Below are positions 38,881-48,670 of a stretch of 64,000 bases of DNA, piece by piece. How positions within the stretch are numbered: position 1 is the stretch's first letter; each line of letters begins with the position of its first letter. Position numbers and translations under genes: made by a program. Below the pieces are notes generated by a model. It was not told the DNA's origin. It made no database searches and worked only from the letters and a program-made list of their open reading frames with translations. The stretch is from Epithemia pelagica (lineage: Eukaryota; Bacillariophyta; Bacillariophyceae; Surirellales; Surirellaceae): the NCBI GenBank assembly GCA_946965045.2, contig OX337233.1, forward strand, positions 124,001-188,000. The letters run 5' to 3'.

Positions 38881-39722
38881 TCACGAGTAAAACCGTGACC
38901 GTAGCCACGCAATGAATCGTGGAAGTTTTTGGATACCGAAATATAACCTCATGGCGAGACAGACAACCACTGATATGTTTGGCTTTCTCTCTTCCCCTGT
39001 GTCACATTCATAGGTTCTTCCGATGCGCTCATGACTAGAGGATCTCTTTGCAATCCAAGTCTCTGTGCTTTCGATAACCACAACGACCCTTGTTATAGAA
39101 GGACCCATGGGATGGTGATGTACACGTTACAAGAAACAAGAGATTCCGTGTACCCACCATTGCGGATCGTCCCTCACTTTGAAGACGAATACCGTAAATC
39201 AGAAGAGGATTTGCTTCCACCATATGCTTGTTTTGGCCCGATGGGTACCTCCTGATGTTGTTGCTCATCTAGCGTTAGGATGTTGTTGGGAAGACGACCA
39301 ACTGCTGGGACCACATGGTCGATCAAGAGAGTCTCATCACAAACACTGATTGCCCACGGGCACAGTGGGGTCGTTGGGCAGACCATCTCGAGGCTGTTTA
39401 GCCGTAAGAGAAAGCATACAGAGGGAGTTTTGTGGATGGACATCTTCGTCATTCTGCCGTCTCTAGTTTCCGCCATTGTCCGAGCTTTGCCAAACGCTCT
39501 TGGGAACACCAGCAGTATACCGATAGGGCATGAAATGTTGCCAATGGGAGCATGCTCCTTGCCGCAACCAAGGCTTGTTTCCAATCCCCTAGAGAGCAGA
39601 AAAACAGCACTGTGCTGGTGGGTGCCAACGAGAGAAGGTGGCCACCATGTGACTTTTTGGGGGGCCGGGTGAAACCTCACTGTTGGAGACTAGAAGAGTC
39701 CCTGTATTAGTCTTTTCAAGGA
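38881..39722 (-). repeat. Family U segment, copy 2, and part of family V
   Basis: 38940-39480 parallels 10260-10740 (GACTAGAGGATCTCTTTGCA; minus string NNILTLDEQQ). A 168-codon minus frame at 39174-39680 starts with GTG and contains LGCGKEHAPIGN, similar to LVAGKEHPAIGV of family V. So the two families may be neighbouring parts of one former gene. No domain recognised. Confidence 0.4.
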
Positions 39723-40100
39723 ACAAGAAGAAAAGTGACAACACAGGACAATCCAGTTGCTGCAGGCCTTGAAGCGTCAACGGAGAATGCCCATAACAGT
39801 GATGAAGGTGATGTTTTGTGGTTGTTGCTGATGTCACTTGCAAAAGAGGTACAAGAAGAAAAGTGACAACACAGGACAATCCAGTTGCTGCAGGCCTTGA
39901 AGCGTCAACGGAGAATGCCCATAACAGTGATGAAGGTGATGTTTTGTGGTTGTTGCTGATGTCACTTGCAAAAGAGGAACAAGAAGAAAAGTGACAACAC
40001 AGGACAATCCAGTTGCTGCAGGCCTTGAAGCGTCAACGGAGAATGCCCATAACAGTGATGAAGGTGATGTTTTGTGGTTGTTGCTGATGTCACTTGCAAT
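39723..40100 (+). repeat. Minisatellite, three 128-bp units
   Basis: Units start at 39723, 39851 and 39979 with ACAAGAAGAAAAGTGACAAC. Period exactly 128, nearly identical copies. The unit corresponds to single-copy sequence inside family V at 35506-35585 and 62870-62950, so the array arose locally. Confidence 0.88.
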
Positions 40101-40869
40101 GGGTGTATGGTCGGGTTTTGTTTAGCATTTCCACGCATCACAATCACAATGCCATGGAATATCCAACAATACAGGAATGCTTCTCAGTCTGTCTGGTTGT
40201 TGGTTCCCATGAACGAATACCGAGTCGACCGAGAAGCAATGACACTATGTACAGGCCGTGGATGGAGACATGGGTAGTGATGCGAGTTGTCTGGGAAGGA
40301 ACTTGGTTCGACCGAGCTGTTGTTGTTTCGTCGACCGAGCTGTTGTTGTTGGCACTGCTCTTGTTGTTTCATCCTGCTGGTCGATGGTCATGACGGGTAC
40401 CGGTCGTTGTCATGGTACTGGCTCAGGTCAGTTTCGTCATCCTGCAATTTTTGCCATGGGTCGTGGTGTCTCTCGCGAAGAACCCCAGTAATACAACGGA
40501 TCAAAAGGCCAAGGCCACTTGCTGCTGACATGGCATGGTACGGTGTTTGTAAACTGTTGACCTTGGCAACCTGGCTAGGCGTCTTTTACAAAAAGCACCG
40601 GCAGGTTGCGCAATGCATGTCATGGGTCCATCTGTTGCGCCAGTGGGAGTGTGGTTGGATGTTTCCCAAGGAATACCTGCCATGAGTTTAGACTGCCAAT
40701 TGGGATGATCATTCTTTGGCCGCCATGGCCGTGGATCGAACGCCGTTGCCGTTGGGATGATACCGTAGATGCTAGATGCCTTGTTTCCCATTGAGTGTAG
40801 CAGTAGATTCTATTAGAGTGGTCGTTTTTTGGCGACGACATCAATCGATATTTTAGAGTGACACTGCTC
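40101..40869. repeat. Family V segment, copy 2
   Basis: Continues the family V order (TGTCTGGTTGTTGGTTCC, GAGTCGACCGAGAAGC, TGTTGGCACTGCTCTTGTTG) up to about 40500, then unique sequence with no recognised gene. Confidence 0.4.
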
Positions 40870-41395
40870 GTCTCGGTCGGCGCCATTCCTGTCCTCATTC
40901 CGCGACCAAGATTTGGAAGGGACTCACAGACTTTGGGGGAGGGGGACTCCACATCAGTTTGGGGGAATATCCATTGAAACGAACGACAAAAAGATACCAT
41001 CAGCAAGCACCACAATGTGTCTGTCGCCGTCGTCGCCGTCTTTGGTTTCGGAGATTGACCTTTTCGCGCCTTCTGGCAGCGTTTTCTGCTGTGACTCGCT
41101 CTCATGTCTCCCGTGGAGGAAGACTCAAAAGAAGACTCTAATACTCAACGACAACTTTCATCGCAACAAGCTAGAAATCGTACCTTGGCTTTCGATTCGC
41201 AACAGGAGGTCTAGTGTAACAAACAACAACAACAACAACAACAGCAAAAGAAGAGCACTAGGACAATGTTATGCTTCCTGATCCACATGTCTTTCTTGGA
41301 ACGAGAATCCTCCTCCAGTACTGACCAACTAGTAAATCAGGATTGACGCCAGCAACAAGACCAGATAAATCTCTTTGTGTTGTGGCACTGCATGG
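40870..41395 (+). repeat. Family Y segment, copy 3 (left part)
   Basis: Same order as 11040-11620, ending in GTGGCACTGCATGG at the copia-2 insertion. Continues on the other side at 47665 (CATGGCAGTCTGG). CATGG (41391-41395) is the left target duplication. Confidence 0.6.
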
Positions 41396-41694
41396 TGTTG
41401 AGCAGAATGGTTTGGCCGTCAGCTTTTACCACTTTACTGTAAAATTGAACGTAATCCTATTTTACTGGCTTGATTGTTTCCAAAGAATGAGCTCTAGGTT
41501 CATTTGTTGGCGATTTGTTCGCCTTGCCTCTTCTGACTACGTCAGCGAACGTCACGCGTGCGGAGCTCGTCCTGCTTGTTTTGTTCTCCATAGTATTCTT
41601 CATTGTCTTTGGTCTTGCTTTCATTGTCTTTGGTCTTGCTTTGCCAGGCGTTCCCGCGTCGCAGTGTTTTCTTACTTGCTCATTATTTCCAACA
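41396..41694 (-). repeat. copia-2 3' LTR (299 bp)
   Basis: Matches 47366-47664 with two differences (third base of the LTR region TGTT/TGTC, and CTTTGCC/CTTCGCC near 41640/47610). The end of the pol frame lies inside it. Confidence 0.94.
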
Positions 41695-44600
41695 CGCTCC
41701 TCACAAGGCGTGGGAACGTCGTGTGTTTGTAGGGTACTGACGGGTTTATGCCCTAATAGTACGTCCCGAAACTTGTTGAAGAGTGCCCCCTGTAGCGGGT
41801 TTGTGTAGAAATCCGCCAGCATTTCTTCGGTGGGACAGTAGTGGATATCGATCTTCTCCTGTTGAATCTGGTCCTTAATGAAGAAGTATCTGATGTCCAC
41901 GTGTCTTGATTGTTTACCTGCCGATGCTCTTCCATTTTTCTCAAGCCGTATGGCGCTCTGGTTGTCTTGTGCAAAGCGTGTGCTTTCAATGTTGTATCCT
42001 TGGGCCTCGAGAAAACGTTTGGCCCATAGAGTATTCGGGAGGTAATCGCTGGCTCCAACAACCTCCGCCTCCGTAGAACTCTTTGTATTAAGCTTTTGTT
42101 TTTTCGATTTCGCCATGATTGCGCCTCGTCCCAGTGACATTACGCCCCCTGTGTGACTTTTCATGTCCTCGTGTACTGCGAATGATGCGTCCACCCAGTT
42201 GAGAAGGTGCGGGACATCATCCGCTCCCACGATGTATTCCATCCCTTCTGTAGCATGTAAGTACTGGAGTACTCGTCTGAGTTTGTCCCAATCCTCAGTG
42301 GTGGCCTTTGATACGCGTGTACAAAGGAAGGCGATTGCTGTTTGGATGTCAATCCTTGACCTCTGCGATAAGTAGAGCAACTTGGCGACGATGCTGTGGA
42401 ATTTCTCCTTTCGTTTCGAATCCAGTTCAGGGGCGCTTTTGGTGTTGAAAAGGCCTTTCTTTGCTGGTGAAGATGCACCTTGGGACACGTCTTCACCGAA
42501 CATTTCGATTGCTTCTTTTATGTATTGCGGCATCAGGATACTTACCGTGCCGTTTTCGTTGATTGTGGTATTCATTCCCAAATATGTGTGCTTGCGTCCT
42601 CTGCAGACCGTCATCTTTCCAAACTTGGCCTCGATCGTCTCAATGATTTGTTCGACGACTTCTTCTTCCACGTGAGACGCCTTGAGGTCGTCCACGTACC
42701 ACGTAATTGTGCATTGTTTGCCGTTTATGATCTTATTCGCGACGCATGGATCATAGGGGTTTAACTCGAAACCCATTTCTTTCAGGGTCGACGCGAACAA
42801 CTCATACCAGAGTAATGCGGATTGTACGCATCCATATAGGGCCTTGTTGAGGCGTACGTATAGTACTTTAACGCCATCTTCCATGACGACGTATTTCTCG
42901 TATTTCTTGTCTAGTTTGCAAAAAATGTCGACGACCTCTCCCGTCAGTCGCATTAGGACAAAATCCTTCATGTAGGCGTTGAGGTAAGCGCCGGCGATGT
43001 CGGCCGTGATGACCTTTCGTCGTTCTTGGGCGTCGATGACGAGAGACATGATGAGGGCATCCACCGATAGTGCTGGTGATGCTGTCTCACTCTTGTCGTA
43101 TTGGGTTCGTTGTGGTCGGCCGTCTGCACATGAACGTCCCTTCAATTTCCCGCAACGTTTCTCTTTGATTACGTTGACTGATCGTAGGGCCGCCTTTTTT
43201 TGTTGAGGGGTCAATTTGGACGCGTCCTGTGGATCGAAAGTATCTTGGCCGTCCAATTGAGTGAACTCCTTCAATAATGCGTCAATGGCTCGTTGCCCGT
43301 GTTTCTTTATGCCGGCTTTCGCGGACATCTGAGTGAAAATGAAGTTTGCCATCAGAGAGTGGATGGGTGTTCGGTCATTCACGTTGGTTGTAGCGTGTTT
43401 GATGGCCTGTTGCAAGAACTGCGCGTGCAAATAAGAGGTTGCGCCATCTGCCATGTCCATCTGATGGTCGAGCCGGTGGGCGTACGATCGCTCCCGGTTT
43501 CCTCGAAGGTTGTACTCGTGTCTAGGCTCGGTGTTGTCGGTTGGTTCGACCATGTCATGGTCATCCTCGTATTCTTCGGATACGTCTGGGAACTCCTCGC
43601 GCTCCTCAATTTGCGCTCCTTCATCTTCCACTTCTTCCTCGTCGACATCGTCGTCGTGGTCGTATGCTCCTTCATTTTCGGCCGTTTCATCGACCGCACC
43701 AACATCAGATTCATCTTCTGTTGTGCTGTCCTCATCCGTGGTTGATACCATGGGAGGCTCCGATGGTTCGTCGCTGTCGGAGCTATTTTCGTTCGCTCCT
43801 TCGTCCACATCGGGGTCGTCTTCGTTGTCCTCATCGGAAATCGCTCCTTCATCTTCATCGTTGTGTAGATCATCATTTCCGTTGTTTTCTTCTTCATCGT
43901 CATCGTCCGCTGCATCGTCAACGTGTTCAGGGTCTTCGATCGGGACATTGGGTGCCCACTCAAAAACGAGCTCGCCGTTAATGATGGGTTGTTCTTGTTC
44001 GGCTGCCAACTCTTCTACCCTGTTGATGACGTCTTGGGTGATTGGTACTTCCGTCCACTGGTGTCGGGAGATTCGCGCTCCGGTCGCGAGGGACATGAAG
44101 TAGTAGCTCCCTTGTGCGTTTCCAGTGGGGTTGAGGGCGATGGCGCCGATGGTACGCGGTTCTGTTGTGCTTGTTCTGCGGCGCTCCTCAAAAACCTGGG
44201 CATATTGCCCGAATTCTATCCTCATGCTATTGTAGTCAGGATCCGGTAGTCCAGTGATGATTTTTCGTGGACTCATGGTGGGTGAGATTCCTTTTCGGTT
44301 GGGGAGCTGGTTCAAGGTCCGGACCGCATGGGATACGAGCTCGCGTACCATGAGGACTGGATACCGTCGGAAAGGGAGGCCATGGACCGTTGATCGCACT
44401 CGCTCCTTAATCGTGCGAATGGATCGTTCGACTTGGCCCACATGGTCATCGGCGGCGACGATGTTGGCTATGACTGGTCGAATGCTGTTTTGGAGGGGCG
44501 CAAACTCGTTGTCCGCGTGGAGGTCTACCACTTCGAAGCCGCGGGACTTGTAAAGGTGAAATACGTCCTTTAGTTCTTGCTCCAACGTTGTCTTTTGCCT

Positions 44601-46727
44601 GTTTGCTATGGCCGCAACGGTGCGGAAATTGATGTGTCTCGAAGTAGTGTGGCAAAAAATGAGCCCTTGAACGTAAAAATTGTCCGCGCAGATCGTCACG
44701 CGCTTGTGTTCTTGTTTGATGTGGTCGGGAATGTCCGTTATCGTCTGTTGAGGCACGGCGGCCGTTGGTCGTTTCACTGTCTTTCCTTTGAGGGTGGCGG
44801 GGTCCGGTCCGTAAATTTGGAGGGCGCGTCGTGCATCTTCGGGGGTGACGGGACAGTTTCGGATGACGTTGTTGGTGAGGGCGTCGAGAAAATCGCGTTG
44901 GGAGGGGCGACCGAGTTGTCTGTACAGAGTACGGGCACGATCCGCTCCTTCGACCTCCCGGGGCGAAAAACCAGTCGCATTACGAGGTACCGAGTTAAGG
45001 AACAGATAGGGAGTAGAGGTAGAGTTAATAAAGTTAGACGGATCTGCAACATCAAAATAGTAAAGTCCCATCGCACTTTCACGAAAAATCATTACCGAGC
45101 CATCACGACGATGGACTGAGATGGAAGGATCACCGGCAGTGTCCATGGTGACTCGACAGCGCTGCCTGACAGCAGCAAGGGACAGGATGTTGGCCAGAGA
45201 CTGAGGGTTATACCAGACCTCCCCAAAATTGGGAATGTCGCCGAGAAGAGTTGAAACTTGGCAACCACCGTTGGTATAGACGGTGAGGGGACGGGAAGAG
45301 GATCGAATATTGGAGAGGAGGGAGGAGTTCTTGAAAACGGAGATAGTCGATTGACTGTCCAACAAGACCCACGTATCAGGAATGGCACGGTGTGCCGGTT
45401 GGGAGAAACAGCAACCAAACAAAGCGAAAGTGAAATTGTAGCGTGGAGGAGAGGTCCCATGTTGGAGCATGGTGACACCAGAGTTGGAAGGGGCAGCGGA
45501 ATCACCGTCTTCCCGACGTGGACACTGGCTAGCATAATGACCTGGGCCCTGGCAAAAGAAACAGGTGATGGCCTCATGGAGAATGCCATCCAAACCGGGA
45601 ACAGGGGCCGTTGTCTGTGCAAACTGTAGCCCACCACTTGTGTGACCACTGGAAGCACCACTGCTGGAAACACCACCTGACGATGGCAAAGGGGAGTGAG
45701 ATTGTTTGGGGCCACGGTAACTCACAAGCATACCGTACGCGGCCGTGACGTCGGGGGGATACTGATCGGTTCCCCGAGAGAACTGGTTTTCCAACTCGAT
45801 CATCAAGTTCCCAAAACGTTTGCGATCGGCCCCCCGGAGGAACTGAATGGCAAGGGCGCGTTCTCGACTCAGACGCTTCTTCTCGTCAGATGATGTGGAC
45901 TCATCGGGGTCCAAATACTTCACAATTAACTCCTGGGAACCCTTGTCGACGCCAATTGAACCACCATAATGTTCCAACACGTCAACATTTTCCCGAAATT
46001 GGTGAAGGTAATCGGCAAGGGATTCTTCTGCTTGCTGCCGATGTAAATAAAAATTGGTATACGCATCATTCAGTGACGCAGAACCATATTGTTTTTCTTC
46101 AAATTTGTGTCGAATGGCTTTGATTTGGGTCAAAAGCCAAGCACAATCACACTCGTTTCTGGCGGTTTCGTATTTTTCTAGGCCCTGCAGTTTCGCTTTC
46201 ATGGCCTCACTGCATTGGCCCCATATGACAGCGTAGGCGGCCTGTAGATTACTCTTGAGGATTTCACAGCGTGTCACATACGCGGCCACCGTTTTTTCAA
46301 AGATCGCTATCTTGAGCCGGCTAGTTTCATCTTCTGCCAGGTCTGGGGGCTCTTCAACGATGGGATTCTTCAAATCCCTGGTGAGGGTCACCATGTCACC
46401 CGCATGCTTGAAAGTCTTGGAGAAATGTTCCTCCAGGGCTTCCATGGTGCGAGTGAATTGACGTTTGTCATTGCACTCATGAAACACCTGGAACACGTGG
46501 CCGTTCATGCCATCAGTGTTCCCTTTGAACGAACTGTTCCCTGTGGCGTTACCACCTGAACCACCTCGTCCACCTCGTCCTCCACGTCCTCGACCACGAC
46601 CTCGTCGGCCTCTTCCTTGGTTTCCTTGGTTCGAGTTGGTACCAGTGCCATCACTAGGCGGCGTGGTACCGGGCGTAGTTGGGGCGCCGCCCTGGCTTGA
46701 CTGGTTGGACGTGGGAGAACTGCTCAT
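41457..46727 (-). CDS. copia-2 Gag-Pol polyprotein
   Basis: 1756 codons from ATG 46725-46727, single frame. An Arg/Gly-rich N-terminus (RGRGRGGRGG), a gag capsid-like region, and a true CCHC knuckle at 389-402 (CFFCQGPGHYASQC). The protease site reads LLDSQS at Asp457, not DTGA. Integrase with HADNEF and HVGQVERSIRTIKER. Then about 130 very acidic residues (43520-43930) and reverse transcriptase with YVDD at 1344-1347. RNase H (VDASFAV, STEAEVVGA, DNQSA, ADFYTNPL) closes the functional part near 41760. The last 79 codons or so are read from the 3' LTR (TSSARVTFADVVRRG). Frame complete, so the element may be autonomous. Confidence 0.94.
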   Translation of the reverse strand: MSSSPTSNQSSQGGAPTTPGTTPPSDGTGTNSNQGNQGRGRRGRGRGRGGRGGRGGSGGNATGNSSFKGNTDGMNGHVFQVFHECNDKRQFTRTMEALEEHFSKTFKHAGDMVTLTRDLKNPIVEEPPDLAEDETSRLKIAIFEKTVAAYVTRCEILKSNLQAAYAVIWGQCSEAMKAKLQGLEKYETARNECDCAWLLTQIKAIRHKFEEKQYGSASLNDAYTNFYLHRQQAEESLADYLHQFRENVDVLEHYGGSIGVDKGSQELIVKYLDPDESTSSDEKKRLSRERALAIQFLRGADRKRFGNLMIELENQFSRGTDQYPPDVTAAYGMLVSYRGPKQSHSPLPSSGGVSSSGASSGHTSGGLQFAQTTAPVPGLDGILHEAITCFFCQGPGHYASQCPRREDGDSAAPSNSGVTMLQHGTSPPRYNFTFALFGCCFSQPAHRAIPDTWVLLDSQSTISVFKNSSLLSNIRSSSRPLTVYTNGGCQVSTLLGDIPNFGEVWYNPQSLANILSLAAVRQRCRVTMDTAGDPSISVHRRDGSVMIFRESAMGLYYFDVADPSNFINSTSTPYLFLNSVPRNATGFSPREVEGADRARTLYRQLGRPSQRDFLDALTNNVIRNCPVTPEDARRALQIYGPDPATLKGKTVKRPTAAVPQQTITDIPDHIKQEHKRVTICADNFYVQGLIFCHTTSRHINFRTVAAIANRQKTTLEQELKDVFHLYKSRGFEVVDLHADNEFAPLQNSIRPVIANIVAADDHVGQVERSIRTIKERVRSTVHGLPFRRYPVLMVRELVSHAVRTLNQLPNRKGISPTMSPRKIITGLPDPDYNSMRIEFGQYAQVFEERRRTSTTEPRTIGAIALNPTGNAQGSYYFMSLATGARISRHQWTEVPITQDVINRVEELAAEQEQPIINGELVFEWAPNVPIEDPEHVDDAADDDDEEENNGNDDLHNDEDEGAISDEDNEDDPDVDEGANENSSDSDEPSEPPMVSTTDEDSTTEDESDVGAVDETAENEGAYDHDDDVDEEEVEDEGAQIEEREEFPDVSEEYEDDHDMVEPTDNTEPRHEYNLRGNRERSYAHRLDHQMDMADGATSYLHAQFLQQAIKHATTNVNDRTPIHSLMANFIFTQMSAKAGIKKHGQRAIDALLKEFTQLDGQDTFDPQDASKLTPQQKKAALRSVNVIKEKRCGKLKGRSCADGRPQRTQYDKSETASPALSVDALIMSLVIDAQERRKVITADIAGAYLNAYMKDFVLMRLTGEVVDIFCKLDKKYEKYVVMEDGVKVLYVRLNKALYGCVQSALLWYELFASTLKEMGFELNPYDPCVANKIINGKQCTITWYVDDLKASHVEEEVVEQIIETIEAKFGKMTVCRGRKHTYLGMNTTINENGTVSILMPQYIKEAIEMFGEDVSQGASSPAKKGLFNTKSAPELDSKRKEKFHSIVAKLLYLSQRSRIDIQTAIAFLCTRVSKATTEDWDKLRRVLQYLHATEGMEYIVGADDVPHLLNWVDASFAVHEDMKSHTGGVMSLGRGAIMAKSKKQKLNTKSSTEAEVVGASDYLPNTLWAKRFLEAQGYNIESTRFAQDNQSAIRLEKNGRASAGKQSRHVDIRYFFIKDQIQQEKIDIHYCPTEEMLADFYTNPLQGALFNKFRDVLLGHKPVSTLQTHDVPTPCEERVGNNEQVRKHCDAGTPGKARPKTMKARPKTMKNTMENKTSRTSSARVTFADVVRRGKANKSPTNEPRAHSLETIKPVK

Positions 46728-47328
46728 CCCGTTGTGCCGATAGATACCTTACGTTGTCTCGGGCTCGCCGAAGATCGTGCCCACTGTCTGTGTGCACGAG
46801 GACTTGTATATCCGTCACCTTGGCCACCACTCCAGTGCCGTCTCTGATTGTTGGAGCCCGACCGAAACGAGCTGCAGGGTTCACAATCCTGACGATGTCG
46901 CCCACACAAAAGATTCGACGTCTTGGGTGGATGATTTATCGGATTCCTGTGACGTTGGACGTCCACAGTGTACAGCCGGACCGTAGGGCGGTTCTCTCTT
47001 CTGGAGTGTAGTTCACCTGACTATCCGTTCTTGGGGAAAAGGTGCCGACAACTTCAACACTTGAGCTCGCCACGCTTGCACTGGAAACAGATTCTCCACT
47101 TGTCCTGAGGGTTCTAGGTTGTTCTTCGTGCGATTCGTCTTCGTCTTCGCTGTCTCCCGTTTCGTACCCACTTGGTTGGCCCCTTGCCACGGGTGGATTG
47201 ACCCCCAACTCCGTTGGTGGATCGCGTAGGTCCTTGAGTTTCCGGACAATCTCCTGTTGACGGACACTCAATTCGTCAAGTTCTTGTATAAGTTCGTCGA
47301 TTTCTTGTTGTCGAGAGGATGTACTCAT
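46654..47328 (-). CDS. copia-2 upstream frame (ORF0): coiled coil plus SH3/KOW-like segment, one in-frame stop
   Basis: Begins at ATG 47326-47328, the first after the 5' LTR. The first 35 residues are a heptad-rich coiled coil (IDELIQELDELSVRQQEIVRKL), then an acidic Ser/Glu linker. UAA at 46936-46938 ends a 130-residue product. The same frame then continues to 46654 with VGDIVRIVNPAARFGR...GTGVVAKVTDIQVLVHTDSG..RRARDNVRYL, which reads like a small beta-barrel nucleic-acid-binding domain (KOW/SH3-like by pattern, not proven). It overlaps the gag start by about 70 bases. The stop may be a recent mutation or a regulated stop. Similar extra frames are not part of canonical copia. Confidence 0.6.
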
Positions 47329-47365
47329 GAATGAAAGCAGTGAAAAGGATTTTCTTTGGAAGCAA

Positions 47366-47664
47366 TGTCGAGCAGAATGGTTTGGCCGTCAGCTTTTACC
47401 ACTTTACTGTAAAATTGAACGTAATCCTATTTTACTGGCTTGATTGTTTCCAAAGAATGAGCTCTAGGTTCATTTGTTGGCGATTTGTTCGCCTTGCCTC
47501 TTCTGACTACGTCAGCGAACGTCACGCGTGCGGAGCTCGTCCTGCTTGTTTTGTTCTCCATAGTATTCTTCATTGTCTTTGGTCTTGCTTTCATTGTCTT
47601 TGGTCTTGCTTCGCCAGGCGTTCCCGCGTCGCAGTGTTTTCTTACTTGCTCATTATTTCCAACA
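47366..47664 (-). repeat. copia-2 5' LTR (299 bp)
   Basis: Followed on the right by the duplication CATGG (47665-47669). Holds the same antisense and sense short frames as the 3' LTR; not separate genes. Bases inside on the element strand (TTGCTTCCAAAG) are the primer-site position; the primer is not identified. Confidence 0.94.
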
Positions 47665-48050
47665 CATGGCAGTCTGGACGCCAATTATTTTGGACCCTTT
47701 CTCAACATGACACCATGAGGACCTGCTGAATCGATCACAAAGTCGCCCCATTGGAGGTACATAAAGATGTGGAGGCTCGAAAAAAGTATCTAGCTATACA
47801 GCAAATGTCATACAACTTGCATCCAGGATGATCTACAACCAAGACAAAAGAGTGGAGGAGCATTCCACTGCCCAACCATGGCTGGTGGATATGAGGACAG
47901 CTATGAATGGCAGCGTCATGTTTGCAACAAATGCTCAAAGTCGGACCAAGAGAGTAGTTGCGCCGGTGACGAGGAGTGCAGTACTACGGATTTAAGTATG
48001 GAACGCGATTTAACTCCCTCCCGACGCGTCCGATTGGAGTAGTGAAGAAT
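47665..48050 (+). repeat. Family Y segment, copy 3 (right part)
   Basis: Continues 41395 after the insertion: CATGGCAGTCTGG, ACACCATGAGGACCTGCTGAA, GGAGGCTCGAAAAAAGTA, GAGGAGTGCAGTACTACGG. Same order as 22181-22470. Confidence 0.55.
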
Positions 48051-48670
48051 TGATTATTTGAAAGGGTCGCATCGCCCTTTCAAGTCTTCATACGAGGACC
48101 GATACCCATGGACTGTCAACGAGCCACTTCGGAGAGACTGATTGCTGGTTCGACGCAAGCAAATTGCTGACCTCATGATAAAGTATAGTTGCAATATTGG
48201 AGAAAATATCGAACACGTCGGTGTCACAAATTCCAACGATTCACAAATGTCCTGTCACCAGAAACCACAAACGTCGAGAGACGGGGTACTGTCCTCTCAC
48301 GCAGGCATTCGCCATAGAAGGACCGGACCTCACAATTGAACGCATGGTCGGAATGAAGACGACCGTCTAAACGAGTCGCTACGCCTAGTGTTTCAGGCAC
48401 GTAACCATAATCTTCCACAGCATGATTACTCGACCCCATCAAGAGCAGAGAGGCATGGTACCATGGCCATCTACCCAAGGCCTGGCTCCACTCCTGTTTG
48501 CAGTGTCATGCCGGATGGTGTAACTTTCGTCTTCTACTAGTACAAAGGTGTATGTGATATCTCTTTAGGTCGCAATGCCATGAAGAAAACAATCAAACTG
48601 CAGTTTGAGAAAAAATGATAATGCTATAGTTCCGCTATTGTTAGGACATACATGCAATACGTTGCAAATT
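48051..48670 (-). pseudogene. Family X coding-like segment, copy 4 (deleted)
   Basis: Minus-strand reading EDYGYVPETLGVATRLDGR, FNCEVRSFYGECLRERTV, MRSAICLRRTSNQSLRSGSLTVHGYRS then directly EDLKGRCDPF. The section VLPLNAS...HVLAVV of the other copies is missing, a deletion of about 300 bases relative to copy 3. The last 90 bases are the type 1 kelch 3' flank. Confidence 0.45.

Larger units (their letters stand above)
41396..47664 (-). mobile_element. Complete Ty1/copia LTR retrotransposon (copia-2)
   Basis: 6269 bp, read right to left: 5' LTR 47366-47664, an extra frame 46654-47328, one gag-pol frame 41457-46727, 3' LTR 41396-41694. LTRs are 299 bp (TGTTGAGC/TGTCGAGC to CCAACA) with two differences noticed. 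Flanked by CATGG (41391-41395, 47665-47669). Two other copies of the host block show the empty site. Distinct from copia-1 in LTR, gag zinc knuckle and protease motif, so a different lineage. Confidence 0.95.

Noticed and set aside
39723-40100. CRISPR-like array
   Set aside because: Units are 128 bp, adjacent and without variable spacers; this is a tandem minisatellite in a eukaryotic context.
43510-44103. Ser-rich plus-strand frame opposite copia-2
   Set aside because: It is the antisense of the acidic low-complexity spacer in Pol.
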